Positions 17,578 through 26,875 are shown, numbered from the stretch's first letter. The stretch: 64,000 nt of DNA from Parvibaculum sedimenti (GCF_009184905.1 NZ_WESC01000004.1:62001-126000); one strand, 5' to 3'. Notes: a model not told the origin generated them from the sequence alone. Program-made: numbers and translations.

Positions 17578-18162
17578 TCAGCCCTGAGCGGAACGGCCCC
17601 TGACCTGCTGCGGAGCCACCAGTCGCCTCCGCAGGGTGCCGATGATCCGGTCGAAGGCTCCCGCATCGTCCAGCGCCCGCGACAGGACGATGGCACCCTG
17701 AATGAGGCCTACGGCCTCCTCGGCCAGCGCAGCGGCGTCCTTCCGCCCCGCCCTTGTGAGAGCGGCGGCAAGCGCCTCGATCCAACGCACGAAATAGCCG
17801 TGGATACGCACAGCGAACCGGCTGCGCGCATCGTCGAGGGCGAAGGCCCCGACGAGGCAGATGCGCCGGCCCGAACGGAAATAGGCATCGACGGCATCGA
17901 GCATCGTTGAAATGGCCTTTCCCGCGTCAGCCTCTTCGCGCAAGGGCAAGAAGACATCCCCCTCAAACCACGTGTCCACATCGGCGAGCACAGCGGCGGC
18001 CATCTCCTCCTTTCCGCCCGGGAAAAAGTTGTAGAGGCTGCCCTTGCCGAGGCCCGTCGCCTCGCTGATGAAGGCAAGACTCGCGCCCTCATAGCCATGC
18101 TTGCGAAAGACTTCCGCAAGGAGCTGCGGCAGATCGGCGCGTTCGACGGGTTTTCTGGACAT
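17578..18162 (-). CDS. TetR/AcrR-family transcriptional regulator
   Basis: This 194-residue regulator has an N-terminal helix-turn-helix of TetR type (LLAEVFRKHGYEGASLAFISEATGLGKGSLYNFF, split here as LLAEVFRKHGYEGASL and GLGKGSLYNFFPGGKEE, residues 15-55). The C-terminal ligand-binding helices include RRICLVGAFALDD. ATG 18162 with GAGG upstream gives the normal family length. It follows the DUF1348 gene with five bases between, and shares its promoter region with the divergent RND efflux operon. It most likely represses both directions through the two-site operator at 18650-18687 until a ligand binds. Confidence 0.88.
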   Translation of the reverse strand: MSRKPVERADLPQLLAEVFRKHGYEGASLAFISEATGLGKGSLYNFFPGGKEEMAAAVLADVDTWFEGDVFLPLREEADAGKAISTMLDAVDAYFRSGRRICLVGAFALDDARSRFAVRIHGYFVRWIEALAAALTRAGRKDAAALAEEAVGLIQGAIVLSRALDDAGAFDRIIGTLRRRLVAPQQVRGRSAQG

Positions 18163-18167
18163 GGACC

Positions 18168-18635
18168 TCATAACCCCAGATCGGAGAGGCCAGGATGATT
18201 CAACGGCCGTACACCGAGGGGCCAGTGGAATTTGCGCTCCTCTTCTGCAATGGGCAGATCGTTGATGCTGGCGAAGCGGCGGCGCATCAGGCCGTCGTCG
18301 TCGAACTCCCAGTTCTCGTTGCCATAGGACCGGAACCATTGGCCGGAATCGTCGTGCCATTCATAGGCAAAGCGCACGGCGATGCGATTTCCTTCGCAAG
18401 CCCAGACTTCCTTGATGAGCCGGTATTCATTTTCGCGCCGCCACTTGCGCCCGAGAAACGCGACGATCTCCGCGCGGCCCGTGACGAACTCGGCCCGATT
18501 GCGCCAGACGCTGCCTTCCGTATAGGCGAGGGCGACACGCTCAGGGTCGCGGCTGTTCCAGGCATCTTCGGCCATGCGAGCCTTTTGCACAGCAGTTTCG
18601 GCGGTGAAGGGCGGCAGGGGTGGGCGCGGCGACAT
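18168..18635 (-). CDS. DUF1348 (SnoaL/NTF2-like) protein
   Basis: This 155-residue protein fits DUF1348, an NTF2-like cone fold: [26 protein letters not shown] near the start, [20 protein letters not shown], and [19 protein letters not shown]. Family members are small, often stress- or TetR-linked proteins with no proven reaction. It is the first gene of a DUF1348-tetR operon; the ATG at 18635 has a GGAGAG site. The operator repeat begins 15 bases upstream of the start, so expression is probably controlled by the adjoining TetR protein. Confidence 0.87.
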   Translation of the reverse strand: MSPRPPLPPFTAETAVQKARMAEDAWNSRDPERVALAYTEGSVWRNRAEFVTGRAEIVAFLGRKWRRENEYRLIKEVWACEGNRIAVRFAYEWHDDSGQWFRSYGNENWEFDDDGLMRRRFASINDLPIAEEERKFHWPLGVRPLNHPGLSDLGL

Positions 18636-18649
18636 GGAAACTCTCCGGC

Positions 18650-18687
18650 TTGTACCGAACGGTCAAATTATGGACCAATCGGTACAA
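18650..18687. promoter_or_regulatory. Two-site TetR-type operator in the divergent promoter
   Basis: A 38-base inverted repeat has arms TTGTACCGAACGGTC (18650-18664) and GACCAATCGGTACAA (18673-18687), identical at 13 of 15 positions, around an 8-base AT-rich centre. Each arm also contains a smaller near-palindrome (ACCGAACGGT, ACCAATCGGT) of the size a TetR dimer binds. The site lies between the DUF1348-tetR operon and the efflux genes and could control both. Confidence 0.7.
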
Positions 18688-18829
18688 AACTCTTCTGGTG
18701 CCGTCAAGAGCGCTTTCTGCCCGCAACGACACCGGCCATGACATTTCGTTGAAGTGGCTGGGCGCTTCGTTCTTCTCGATTGACCGGACCGCGCAAGGCG
18801 GTCGATAACAAAATCGAAAAGCTCGCATT

Positions 18830-18855
18830 GATGCGACGGTTCGATGCGACGGTTC
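18830..18855 (+). repeat. 13-bp perfect tandem duplication at the start of the efflux adaptor gene
   Basis: GATGCGACGGTTC occurs twice in direct succession (18830-18842, 18843-18855). Each copy contains an ATG; the second is the annotated start of the adaptor gene. Because 13 is not a multiple of three, the two ATGs are in different frames. Slippage here would alter the leader of the efflux operon. Confidence 0.9.
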
Positions 18856-20070
18856 GCCCGTACGCCTCCCGTTTCAACGACGGGCAGCCGGGGACGCGGC
18901 GCGGAAAACCACGATAAAAATGAGGATATTCAAATTCGCAGGGCATCTCCTCGTACGGTTCTCATTGCGGCCGGTGGCTTGCTGTTCGCAGGGTTTGCGG
19001 TTCACAGTTATTTTGGCGGCGATGTAGCGCACAAAGGCAAGGGCGTGGACACGCCTTCCGTCGCCGTCGCACCCGCCCAGCGACGCGACATTCCCGTCTA
19101 TGCGCAGGCAGTCGGCACGGTCGTCGCCAATGCCACGGTGCAGGTGAAGTCGCGCATCGACGGACAGATCGTGGGCGCGGGTTTCAAGGAAGGCCAACTC
19201 GTCCGCAAGGGCGATCTCCTCTTCCAGATCGATCGGGCGCCCTACGAGGCCGCGTTGCGTGCAGCACGCGCCAATCTGCAACGCGACGAGGCACAGCTCG
19301 CCAATGCGCAACTCGACCTCGGCCGTGCCAACAAGCTCGTCAAAAACGGCTATGTCTCCGAGCAGACGCGCGACGCCGCGATTGCTCAATCGAAGGCATT
19401 GGCAGGCAGCGTCGCTGCGGACCGCGCGGCCGTCGACCAGGCCGATCTTCAACTCGGCTATACCGAAATCCGCTCACCCATCGACGGCAAGACGGGCCCC
19501 TTCCTTGTCGATGTCGGCAACATCATTACCTCTGCGAGCGGAACGCCGCTCGTCACCGTGACGCAGATCCAGCCGGTCAAAATCTCCTTCGCGCTCGCCC
19601 AGCAGAATCTGCCGAAGCTACAGCAGGCCCTGGCGAGCAAGAGCCTTGTTGCTTCGCTCAAGACGCATGGCGAGAAGGACGGCGAGGTCGTCGCACCCAT
19701 CGACTTCATCGGCAACACGATCAACGCGACGAGTGGCACGATCGAGCTCCGCGCCACCTATGACAATGCCGACATGCGGCTTGTACCCGGCGAGTATGTC
19801 GATGTGCGCGTCCGCATCGCCGATCTGAAGCAGGCGATCACGGTGCCGCGCGATGCCGTGAATACCGGCCAGAACGGACAATATGTCTATGTCGTTACAC
19901 CAGAGATGAAGGTCGAACTGCGCAACATCACGGTGCTCGACCAGGCGGGCGACATTGCCGCAGTCGACGGAGCGGTGAAGGAAGGTGAAAACGTGATCGT
20001 CGACGGCCAGCTCCGCGTCGCACCGGGCATGGGCGTCAAGATCGCCGCGAAGGGACCGGCGGCCTCATGA
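18844..20070 (+). CDS. RND efflux periplasmic adaptor (membrane-fusion) subunit
   Basis: 408 residues. A membrane anchor (TVLIAAGGLLFAGFAVHSYF, about residues 38-57) is followed by the barrel-sandwich and hairpin domain (AQAVGTVVANATVQVKSRIDGQIV, seen as VGTVVANATVQVKSRIDG; DLLFQIDRAPYEAALRAARA; coiled hairpin LDLGRANKLVKNGYVSEQ). The second lipoyl half is LGYTEIRSPIDG, and the beta-barrel domain ends with VPRDAVNTGQNGQYVYVV. It links the inner-membrane pump to an outer-membrane channel, which is not encoded nearby. The exact start is uncertain: no clear ribosome site precedes ATG 18844, which lies in the second copy of a 13-bp duplication. It overlaps the pump gene by ATGA. Confidence 0.88.
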   Translation: MRRFARTPPVSTTGSRGRGAENHDKNEDIQIRRASPRTVLIAAGGLLFAGFAVHSYFGGDVAHKGKGVDTPSVAVAPAQRRDIPVYAQAVGTVVANATVQVKSRIDGQIVGAGFKEGQLVRKGDLLFQIDRAPYEAALRAARANLQRDEAQLANAQLDLGRANKLVKNGYVSEQTRDAAIAQSKALAGSVAADRAAVDQADLQLGYTEIRSPIDGKTGPFLVDVGNIITSASGTPLVTVTQIQPVKISFALAQQNLPKLQQALASKSLVASLKTHGEKDGEVVAPIDFIGNTINATSGTIELRATYDNADMRLVPGEYVDVRVRIADLKQAITVPRDAVNTGQNGQYVYVVTPEMKVELRNITVLDQAGDIAAVDGAVKEGENVIVDGQLRVAPGMGVKIAAKGPAAS

Positions 20071-23000
20071 ATATTTCCGAGGTCTTCATCCGCCGCCCGG
20101 TCATGACGACGCTCGTCATGGTCGCGACCGTACTTTTCGGCGCCTTCGGCTACATGCAATTGCCGACGAGTGAATTGCCTGCCGTCGATTTTCCAACAAT
20201 CTCGGTTTCTGCCTCGCTTCCGGGCGCCGATCCGGAAACGATGGCGTCCGCTGTTGCGACGCCGCTTGAAAGCCAGTTCTCGACCATTGCCGGCATCGAC
20301 CAGATGACCTCAACGTCGAGCCTTGGTTCGACACGCATCACGTTGCAGTTCAAGCTCGACCGGAACATCGATGCGGCGGCGCAGGACGTACAGGCGGCGA
20401 TTTCTGCTGCGCAGCGGCAATTGCCCGACGGCATGCCGAACCCGCCGACACTCCGCAAGGTCAATCCGGCGGACTCGCCCATCCTCTTCCTGATGATGAG
20501 TTCGAAGGTCCTGCCCTTGAGCGAGGTCGACCGTTATGCCGAAAGCATCCTCTCGCGGCGCCTCTCGACCATTGACGGCGTCGCGCAGGTCAATGTCTAT
20601 GGCTCGCAGAAATATGCGGTGCGCATCCAGCTCAATCCCGAGCAGGTTGCCGCACGCGGCCTCGGCATCGACGAGGTAACGGCGGCGGCGCAGGCGGCGA
20701 ACGTCAACAATCCCACCGGGGCGCTCAACGGCCCGACGCGCAATACCGTCATCCGCGCCAACGGCCAGCTCGTCGACGCTGAAGCCTTCCGGCGCCAGAT
20801 CGTTGCCTGGCGCGACGGCGCACCGGTGCGGTTCGGCGACATCGGCGACGTCGTCGACAGCGTCGAGAATGACCAGGTCGCAAGCTGGTCCGGTCAGAAC
20901 CGCGCGATCGTACTGTCGATCCAGCGCCAGCCCGGCGCCAACACCATCGCGGTGGTCGATGCGATCAACAAGGTCCTGCCGGCATTCCAGCAGCAGCTGC
21001 CAGCGTCGATCTCCTTCGACGTGCTCTACGACCGCAGCCAGTCGATCCGCGCCTCGGTCGCCGACGTGCAGTTCACGCTAGTGCTTGCCGCAGCGCTCGT
21101 CGTGCTCGTGATCTTCCTCTTCCTGCGCACTCTCTCGGCGACGATCATTCCGTCGCTGGCACTTCCCATCGCAGTCATCGGCACCTTCGCAGGCATGGCC
21201 TTTCTCGGCTACAGCCTCGATAATCTGTCGCTGATGGCGCTGACGCTCGCCGTCGGCTTCGTCGTCGACGACGCTATCGTCATGCTCGAAAACATCATGC
21301 GGCATATCGAGAATGGCGAGCGCCCCTTCGATGCGGCACTGAAGGGTTCGCGCGAGATCGCCTTCACCATTCTGTCGATGACAGTATCGCTCGCCGCCGT
21401 CTTCATTCCCGTGCTCTTCATGGGCGGCATCGTCGGCCGGCTGCTGCATGAATTCGCTGTCACGATCGTTATCGCCATCATCGTCTCGGGCGTCGTCTCG
21501 GTGACGCTGACGCCGATGCTGTGCAGCCGCATGATCCGTGCCGGCCACGACACGGGACGCCAGAGGGCGATCCTCGCCTGGAGCGAGCGCGTCTTCACCG
21601 CGATGGAGGCTGGATACGAGCGCACGCTGCGCATCGCCATGATCCATCACCGCGCAATCTTCGCGGTGTTCCTCCTGAGCATCGTCGCGACCGTCGCGCT
21701 CTTCAATATCATCCCCAAGGACTTCCTGCCGAGCGGCGATACGGGTCAGATCATCGCCATGACCGAAGGGCCGAACGGCATTTCGATCGCCGACATGTCG
21801 CGCCACCAGCAGGCGGCCGTCGCCGTCATCATGAAGGATCCGAACGTCGCTGCCGTCATGTCGTCGGTCGGCGCCGGCGGCTCACGCACGACGGTCAATG
21901 CCGGCACGATTATCATGCGCCTGAAGGATCGTTCCGAGCGTAGCCTCAATGCCGACCAGATCATCCAGGAACTCAGGCCGAAGCTCGCGCAGGTTGCGGG
22001 ATTCAAGGTCTACCTGCAGAACCCACCGGCGATCCGCGTCGGCGGCCAGCTCTCCAAGGCCTCATACCAGTACACACTGCAAGATCTTGACCTGCCGACG
22101 CTCTATGCCGGCGCGACGAAGCTCCAGAATGCGCTCGCCACTGCGCCCGGCTTCCAGGACGTGACGAGCGACCTCGACCTTTCGACACCGACACTCAGCG
22201 TCAAAATCGACCGCGACCGAGCGGCCTCTCTCGGCATCACGCCGCAGCAGGTGCAGACCGCGCTGTCCTCGGCTTTCGGCGGCGTACAGATTTCGACGAT
22301 CTACACCTCGTCCGATCAGTACGAAGTCGTGATGGAGCTGCAGAAGCGGTATCAGCAGGACGAAACCGCGTTGCAACGCCTCTATCTGCGCTCATCGTCC
22401 GGCAATCTCGTACCACTCACCGCCGTGACGCAAACCAGCCATATCGCCACCTCGCTGACTGAGAACCATCTCGGCCAGCTTCCCGCCGTCACCATCTCGT
22501 TCAATCTCGCGCCAGGCGTCGCGCTCAGCCAGGCTATGCGCACGATCGAACAGACGCAGGAGAATATCCGTCTGGCCGCGACGATCAGCACCAGCTTCCA
22601 GGGAACGGCGCAGGCATTCCAGAGCTCGATGTCGAGCCTCGGCCTGCTCCTCGGCCTTGCTATCCTCGTCGTCTATGTCGTTCTCGGCATTCTTTATGAG
22701 AGCTTCATCCACCCGCTGACCATTCTCTCCGGCCTGCCTTCGGCTGCGGTCGGCGCGCTGCTGACGCTCTGGCTCTTCGGCCTGCCGCTGACGCTTTACG
22801 CCTTTGTCGGCATGATCATGCTCATCGGCATCGTGAAGAAGAACGCGATCATGATGATCGACTTTGCGCTGGAGCGGGAGCGCGGCGAGGGCATGGCGCC
22901 TGACGAGGCGATTTTCCGCGCCGCCATCATCCGCTTCCGCCCCATCATGATGACGACAATGGCTGCTCTCATGGGCACTCTGCCCATCGCCATCGGTTTC

Positions 23001-23171
23001 GGCGAAGGCGGTGAAGTGCGCCGGCCTCTCGGCCTCGCCGTCGTAGGTGGCCTTATCCTTTCGCAGTTGCTCACGCTCTACATCACACCGGTGCTCTATG
23101 TGTATCTCGACCGGCTGGGCAAGCGGTTCGGCGGGAGACCGGCGGACGTGGTGGTGGCCGCAGGCGAGTAG
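20067..23171 (+). CDS. RND multidrug efflux pump, inner-membrane transporter (MdtB/C-like)
   Basis: This 1034-residue protein has the AcrB fold: helix 1 after SEVFIRRPVMTTLVMVA, two large periplasmic loops and the proton-relay helix LAVGFVVDDAIVMLENI with the two adjacent Asp. The second-half repeat includes GMIMLIGIVKKNAIMMIDFA. The opening (LPTSELPAVDFPTISVSASLPGADPE) is most like the MdtB/MdtC and MexQ-type branch. It uses proton influx to expel drugs, detergents or metabolites with the adaptor upstream. It is probably induced through the adjacent TetR regulator. The length is normal and no damage is seen. Confidence 0.93.
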   Translation: MNISEVFIRRPVMTTLVMVATVLFGAFGYMQLPTSELPAVDFPTISVSASLPGADPETMASAVATPLESQFSTIAGIDQMTSTSSLGSTRITLQFKLDRNIDAAAQDVQAAISAAQRQLPDGMPNPPTLRKVNPADSPILFLMMSSKVLPLSEVDRYAESILSRRLSTIDGVAQVNVYGSQKYAVRIQLNPEQVAARGLGIDEVTAAAQAANVNNPTGALNGPTRNTVIRANGQLVDAEAFRRQIVAWRDGAPVRFGDIGDVVDSVENDQVASWSGQNRAIVLSIQRQPGANTIAVVDAINKVLPAFQQQLPASISFDVLYDRSQSIRASVADVQFTLVLAAALVVLVIFLFLRTLSATIIPSLALPIAVIGTFAGMAFLGYSLDNLSLMALTLAVGFVVDDAIVMLENIMRHIENGERPFDAALKGSREIAFTILSMTVSLAAVFIPVLFMGGIVGRLLHEFAVTIVIAIIVSGVVSVTLTPMLCSRMIRAGHDTGRQRAILAWSERVFTAMEAGYERTLRIAMIHHRAIFAVFLLSIVATVALFNIIPKDFLPSGDTGQIIAMTEGPNGISIADMSRHQQAAVAVIMKDPNVAAVMSSVGAGGSRTTVNAGTIIMRLKDRSERSLNADQIIQELRPKLAQVAGFKVYLQNPPAIRVGGQLSKASYQYTLQDLDLPTLYAGATKLQNALATAPGFQDVTSDLDLSTPTLSVKIDRDRAASLGITPQQVQTALSSAFGGVQISTIYTSSDQYEVVMELQKRYQQDETALQRLYLRSSSGNLVPLTAVTQTSHIATSLTENHLGQLPAVTISFNLAPGVALSQAMRTIEQTQENIRLAATISTSFQGTAQAFQSSMSSLGLLLGLAILVVYVVLGILYESFIHPLTILSGLPSAAVGALLTLWLFGLPLTLYAFVGMIMLIGIVKKNAIMMIDFALERERGEGMAPDEAIFRAAIIRFRPIMMTTMAALMGTLPIAIGFGEGGEVRRPLGLAVVGGLILSQLLTLYITPVLYVYLDRLGKRFGGRPADVVVAAGE

Positions 23172-23264
23172 GCGAAAGGCATTATCGCCTCAGCAGGTGA
23201 CAGCCGGAATGCCAGCCACTAATGTTCCCGCCGGGTGAGTTCTGGCTCGAAACGGGGGGATATC

Positions 23265-23474
23265 ATGGCAGATGAGAATAATGACGCGCGGCCGCACAAG
23301 CGCCGCTGGCTTGTGCCGCTGATCTTCCTGCCCTTCGCGGCGATGCTCTGGGTACCGTTCTTCAATTCGGCCGAGCCTGCGCTTGCCGGCATCCCCTTCT
23401 TCTACTGGTATCAGCTGCTCTGGATCGCTCTCGGTGCGGTACTGACCATCGCCGTCTATTTCGCGACCGAGTAA
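23265..23474 (+). CDS. DUF3311 small membrane protein
   Basis: This 69-residue protein has two transmembrane helices (WLVPLIFLPFAAMLWVPFF and FYWYQLLWIALGAVLTIAVYF) joined by a short loop with NSAEPALAGIPFFYWYQ, the DUF3311 pattern. DUF3311 genes stand directly before sodium/solute symporters of the SSS family and are thought to encode a small companion subunit. ATG 23265 follows GGGGGG; the symporter starts five bases after the stop. Its function is unproven. Confidence 0.87.
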   Translation: MADENNDARPHKRRWLVPLIFLPFAAMLWVPFFNSAEPALAGIPFFYWYQLLWIALGAVLTIAVYFATE

Positions 23475-23478
23475 GCCC

Positions 23479-25005
23479 ATGACCATCAATTGGACCGCGC
23501 TTTACGTTTTCACGGGCCTTTTCGGCTTCATCACCATTCTGGGCTTCCTCGCCGCGCGCTGGCGGCAGGGCGACCTCAGCCAGCTTCATGAATGGGGCCT
23601 TGGCGGGCGCCGCTTCGGGACCATCATCACCTGGTTCCTGCTCGGCGGCGACCTCTACACGGCTTATACATTCATCGCCGTTCCCGCCCTCGTCTTCAGC
23701 GCGGGCGCCATGGGCTTCTTCGCCGTGCCCTACACCGTGCTCGTCTATCCGATGGTCTTTGTGATCTTCCCGCGCCTCTGGGCCGTCGCCCATCGCCACG
23801 GCTATGTCACGGCGGCGGATTTCGTGAAGGGGCGCTATGGCTATCGCCCGCTCGCGCTAGCCATCGCGGCGACGGGCATGCTCGCCACCATGCCCTATAT
23901 CGCGCTGCAGCTCGTCGGCATGGAAGTCGTCATCGGCGCCATGGGCGTCCATGGCCATCTGCCGATCATCATTGCCTTCATCATTCTCGCCGCCTTCACC
24001 TATACGAGCGGCCTTCGCGCGCCTGCCATGATCGCCGTGGTGAAAGATCTCCTGATCTACATCACCGTCATCGCCGCCGTGATCATCATTCCGGCAAAAC
24101 TCGGCGGCTACGGCGCGATCTTCGCGTCCGTCGCGCCCGAAAAGCTGACGCTGACGCCACCCGCCGAGGGCAGCCTCGGCGGTTACAGCGCCTATGCGAC
24201 GCTGGCGCTCGGCTCTGCGCTCGCCCTTTTCCTCTACCCGCATTCGATGACGGGTGTGCTGAGCGCAAGCTCGGGCCATGTGATCCGCCGCAACGCCGCG
24301 CTGCTGCCGGCCTATTCCTTCGTGCTGGGCCTCATCGCGCTTCTCGGCTACATGGCGCTTGCCGCGGGCGTTTCGGCGAAGCCGGAATTTGCCGAGGGCT
24401 TTAAGATGTACGGGGCCAATTTCTCGGTGCCCGCCCTCTTCCTCGACCAGTTCCCGAGCTGGTTTGTCGGCGTCGCCTTCGCCGCCGTGGGCATCGGCGC
24501 GCTGGTTCCCGCCGCGATCATGTCGATCGCGGTCGCGAACCTCTTCACGCGCAACGTGTACAAGGAATTCATCGCGCCGAATTGCTCGGCGGAAGCGGAA
24601 TCGAGCATGGCGAAGATCGTTTCGCTGGTTGCCAAGGTGGGCGCGCTGGTCTTCGTGCTGAATCTCGAACAGCGGCTCGCGATCCAGCTTCAACTGCTCG
24701 GCGGCATCTGGATCATCCAGACGCTGCCCGCGATCTTCTTCGGCCTCTATACGCGCTGGTTCGATCCGCGAGCGCTGCTCATCGGCTGGGCGGCGGGCAT
24801 CGGCACGGGCACCTGGATGGCATGGTCGCTCGGCTTCAAGACCTCGACATGGCCGCTGACGATCTTCGGCGTCACCATGCCGGGCTATGCGGCGCTCTAC
24901 ACGGTGATCCTGAACCTCGTCATCTCAGCGGTACTAACGCTTGTCTTCCGTGCCATCTCCACGGCCACACATCACGACGCGACCGTGGAAGCCGATTATC
25001 GCTGA
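23479..25005 (+). CDS. Sodium:solute symporter (SSS family, monocarboxylate/MctP-like)
   Basis: This 508-residue transporter has about thirteen hydrophobic segments. Family features include WGLGGRRFGTIITWFLLGGDLYTAYTF near residues 38-65 (seen as GGRRFGTIITWFLLGGD), VTAADFVKGRYG, a long YTSGLRAPAMIAVVKDLL segment and a LFLYPHSMTG motif near residue 255. With a DUF3311 partner it most resembles MctP-type carriers for monocarboxylates such as pyruvate or lactate; the substrate is inferred. It ends three bases from the convergent mtnC stop. Confidence 0.9.
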   Translation: MTINWTALYVFTGLFGFITILGFLAARWRQGDLSQLHEWGLGGRRFGTIITWFLLGGDLYTAYTFIAVPALVFSAGAMGFFAVPYTVLVYPMVFVIFPRLWAVAHRHGYVTAADFVKGRYGYRPLALAIAATGMLATMPYIALQLVGMEVVIGAMGVHGHLPIIIAFIILAAFTYTSGLRAPAMIAVVKDLLIYITVIAAVIIIPAKLGGYGAIFASVAPEKLTLTPPAEGSLGGYSAYATLALGSALALFLYPHSMTGVLSASSGHVIRRNAALLPAYSFVLGLIALLGYMALAAGVSAKPEFAEGFKMYGANFSVPALFLDQFPSWFVGVAFAAVGIGALVPAAIMSIAVANLFTRNVYKEFIAPNCSAEAESSMAKIVSLVAKVGALVFVLNLEQRLAIQLQLLGGIWIIQTLPAIFFGLYTRWFDPRALLIGWAAGIGTGTWMAWSLGFKTSTWPLTIFGVTMPGYAALYTVILNLVISAVLTLVFRAISTATHHDATVEADYR

Positions 25006-25008
25006 GGC

Positions 25009-25707
25009 TTAGAAAAAGTCCCGGTCGACGGGCGAGAAGGAACCGGCGACGAGAACGCCATCCTCGCGATGTGCATCGTCCAACCCGAGCGCTCGGTCGA
25101 TGCGCGCGACCTGAAGGCCCGCCGCCTTCGCCGCCACGATCTCCTCCGGATTATCGGAGAGGAAAAGAATGTTGGCGGGCTTGATGCCGACTTCCCGCGC
25201 GATGCGCTCGTAAGACGCCGTCTCGAGTTTCGCGCCGACGGCGGTGTCGAAGAAGCCCGAGAAGAGCGTCGCGAGATCGCCCTTATCGGAATAGCCGAAA
25301 ATCAGCTTCTGCGCCTCGACGGACCCGGAAGAATAGACGAAGAGGCTGATGCCGCTTGCATGCCAGCGATTGAGATAATCGGCGGCGTCCTCATAGACCT
25401 GACCTTTCAGCACACCCTCTTCATAACCCTTGCGCCAGATAAGGCCCTGCAGCGTCTTCAGTGGACCGGCCTTCCGGTCCTCGTCGATCCAGCGGATGAG
25501 CAGCCCGATCGTCGTGTCGAGATCGAGCCCGGGATAACCGTCGAGCGCGCGGGCCGCGGCAAGCGCCTCCGCGACTTCCGGCTCCGCCTCATGCGCCTTG
25601 CAGAACTCGGCAATGCGGGCGCGCGCATAGGGAAACAGCGCCTCATGCACAAAGGAGATCGGCGTCGTCGTGCCTTCGATATCGGTCAGGACAGCCGCGA
25701 TCCTCAT
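25009..25707 (-). CDS. mtnC: Enolase-phosphatase E1 (methionine salvage)
   Basis: This 232-residue HAD-family enzyme converts 2,3-diketo-5-methylthiopentyl-1-phosphate to acireductone by enolisation and dephosphorylation. The MtnC N-terminus AAVLTDIEGTTTPISFVHE gives HAD motif 1 as DIEGTT, which is the family's form. Motif 2 is VYSSGSVEAQKLIFG and motif 4 is ILFLSDNPEEIVAAKAAGL. ATG 25707 overlaps the mtnD stop by four bases. It is the last gene of a coupled mtnB-mtnD-mtnC operon that recycles methylthioadenosine sulfur into methionine. It lies three bases from the convergent symporter. Confidence 0.95.
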   Translation of the reverse strand: MRIAAVLTDIEGTTTPISFVHEALFPYARARIAEFCKAHEAEPEVAEALAAARALDGYPGLDLDTTIGLLIRWIDEDRKAGPLKTLQGLIWRKGYEEGVLKGQVYEDAADYLNRWHASGISLFVYSSGSVEAQKLIFGYSDKGDLATLFSGFFDTAVGAKLETASYERIAREVGIKPANILFLSDNPEEIVAAKAAGLQVARIDRALGLDDAHREDGVLVAGSFSPVDRDFF

Positions 25708-26255
25708 GCGGCGTTCTCGAAAAGCGGAAAGCGCGTCGCGATGTCGTCGCCTGTAAAATGGCCGACCCAGCCGTCGGGCGAGGTGAAGATGCGGATGGCG
25801 CAGAAATGCGGGCGCTCGCCGGTGTCGAACCAATGCATCGTACCGGCGGGCACGCTGATGAGATCGTTGCGCTCGCAGACGAGGCGATAGACCTTGCCCT
25901 GCACATGCAGATAGAAGGCGCCGGCGCCTTCGACGAAGAACCTCACTTCGTCGTCATCATGCGTATGCTCGGCAAGGAACTTCTGGCGCAGCGCAGTGCG
26001 GTCGGGATGATCGGGCGTCACACGCGCAACATCGACCGATTTGTAGCCGCCCGCCTCCATGATGCGCTTCACATCGGCCTCATAGGCCTTCAGCACTTCG
26101 TCCTGGCCTGCCGCATCGGGCAGCGCAATGGACGCGTTCCAACGCTCGAAGACGACGCCGAGGTCGGAGAGAACGTCAGCGATCTCGGCGGCTTCGCGTG
26201 TCTCGATCAGTATCTTCGACGGATCGGTGTCGGCATAGACGGTGAGCTGCGTCAT
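25704..26255 (-). CDS. mtnD: Acireductone dioxygenase
   Basis: This 183-residue cupin oxidises acireductone to the keto acid precursor of methionine plus formate (iron form), or to methylthiopropionate, formate and CO (nickel form). The metal ligands are visible as EHTHDDDEVRFF (HxHxxxE) and the distant His in AGTMHWFDTGERPHF. The length is normal. It overlaps mtnB upstream and mtnC downstream by four bases each, so the three are translationally coupled. Confidence 0.96.
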   Translation of the reverse strand: MTQLTVYADTDPSKILIETREAAEIADVLSDLGVVFERWNASIALPDAAGQDEVLKAYEADVKRIMEAGGYKSVDVARVTPDHPDRTALRQKFLAEHTHDDDEVRFFVEGAGAFYLHVQGKVYRLVCERNDLISVPAGTMHWFDTGERPHFCAIRIFTSPDGWVGHFTGDDIATRFPLFENAA

Positions 26256-26875
26256 CGCGCGTTCTCCTCATGCAGTTCGGCGGTCAGAAGAAAATCGAAG
26301 GCCTCCATGTGGCGGATCGCATCCTTCGCGCTCGCGCCCCATACATAGAGCCCATGGCCGGCAATCAGATAGCCGGGAACCGGACCCGACGCACCCAGCC
26401 GTTCCTCGATCAGCGCGGCGAGGCGATCCGTATCCTGATCGTTCGGCACGATGGGAATGTCGAGCGCTGTTTCGTGAGTCTTGATGCCGGTAAATGCCTT
26501 GAGCAATTCCCACCCATCGAGGCGAAGTGCGCCCTTCGCGGCATGACGCCGGGAAAGAAGGGTCGCAGGCAGTGTATGAATATGCGCAATGGCTCCGATA
26601 GAGGGATCTGAGGCATAACGAACGAGGTGCAGCGGCGCTTCGGCGGAGGCGCGCGGATGCTTCGGTCCCGAAATCTCGGCGGCGATCACGTCCGCTTCCG
26701 TCAGATTGGCCTTGTCTGCGCCTGTCGCCGTCACGGCGGCAAAACGCTCGTCTATACGCACCGAGAAATTGCCGCTGGTGGCGGGCACCCAATGACGGTC
26801 ACCCGCGTAACGCGCCATGGCGATGACGCCCGCGGCGGCGGCGGCAAAGGCTTCGGAACTGGGCGCGCTCGTCAT
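26252..26875 (-). CDS. mtnB: Methylthioribulose-1-phosphate dehydratase
   Basis: This 207-residue class II aldolase-fold enzyme dehydrates methylthioribulose-1-phosphate to the diketo intermediate used by MtnC. Key segments are WVPATSGNFSVRID, HLVRYASDPSIGAIAHIHTLPATLL with the zinc-binding HxH, and GYLIAGHGLYVWGASAKDAIRHMEAFDFLL with the third His. It is first in the mtnBDC operon. The upstream steps (mtnA isomerase and a nucleosidase or phosphorylase) are not in the window. Confidence 0.94.
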   Translation of the reverse strand: MTSAPSSEAFAAAAAGVIAMARYAGDRHWVPATSGNFSVRIDERFAAVTATGADKANLTEADVIAAEISGPKHPRASAEAPLHLVRYASDPSIGAIAHIHTLPATLLSRRHAAKGALRLDGWELLKAFTGIKTHETALDIPIVPNDQDTDRLAALIEERLGASGPVPGYLIAGHGLYVWGASAKDAIRHMEAFDFLLTAELHEENAR

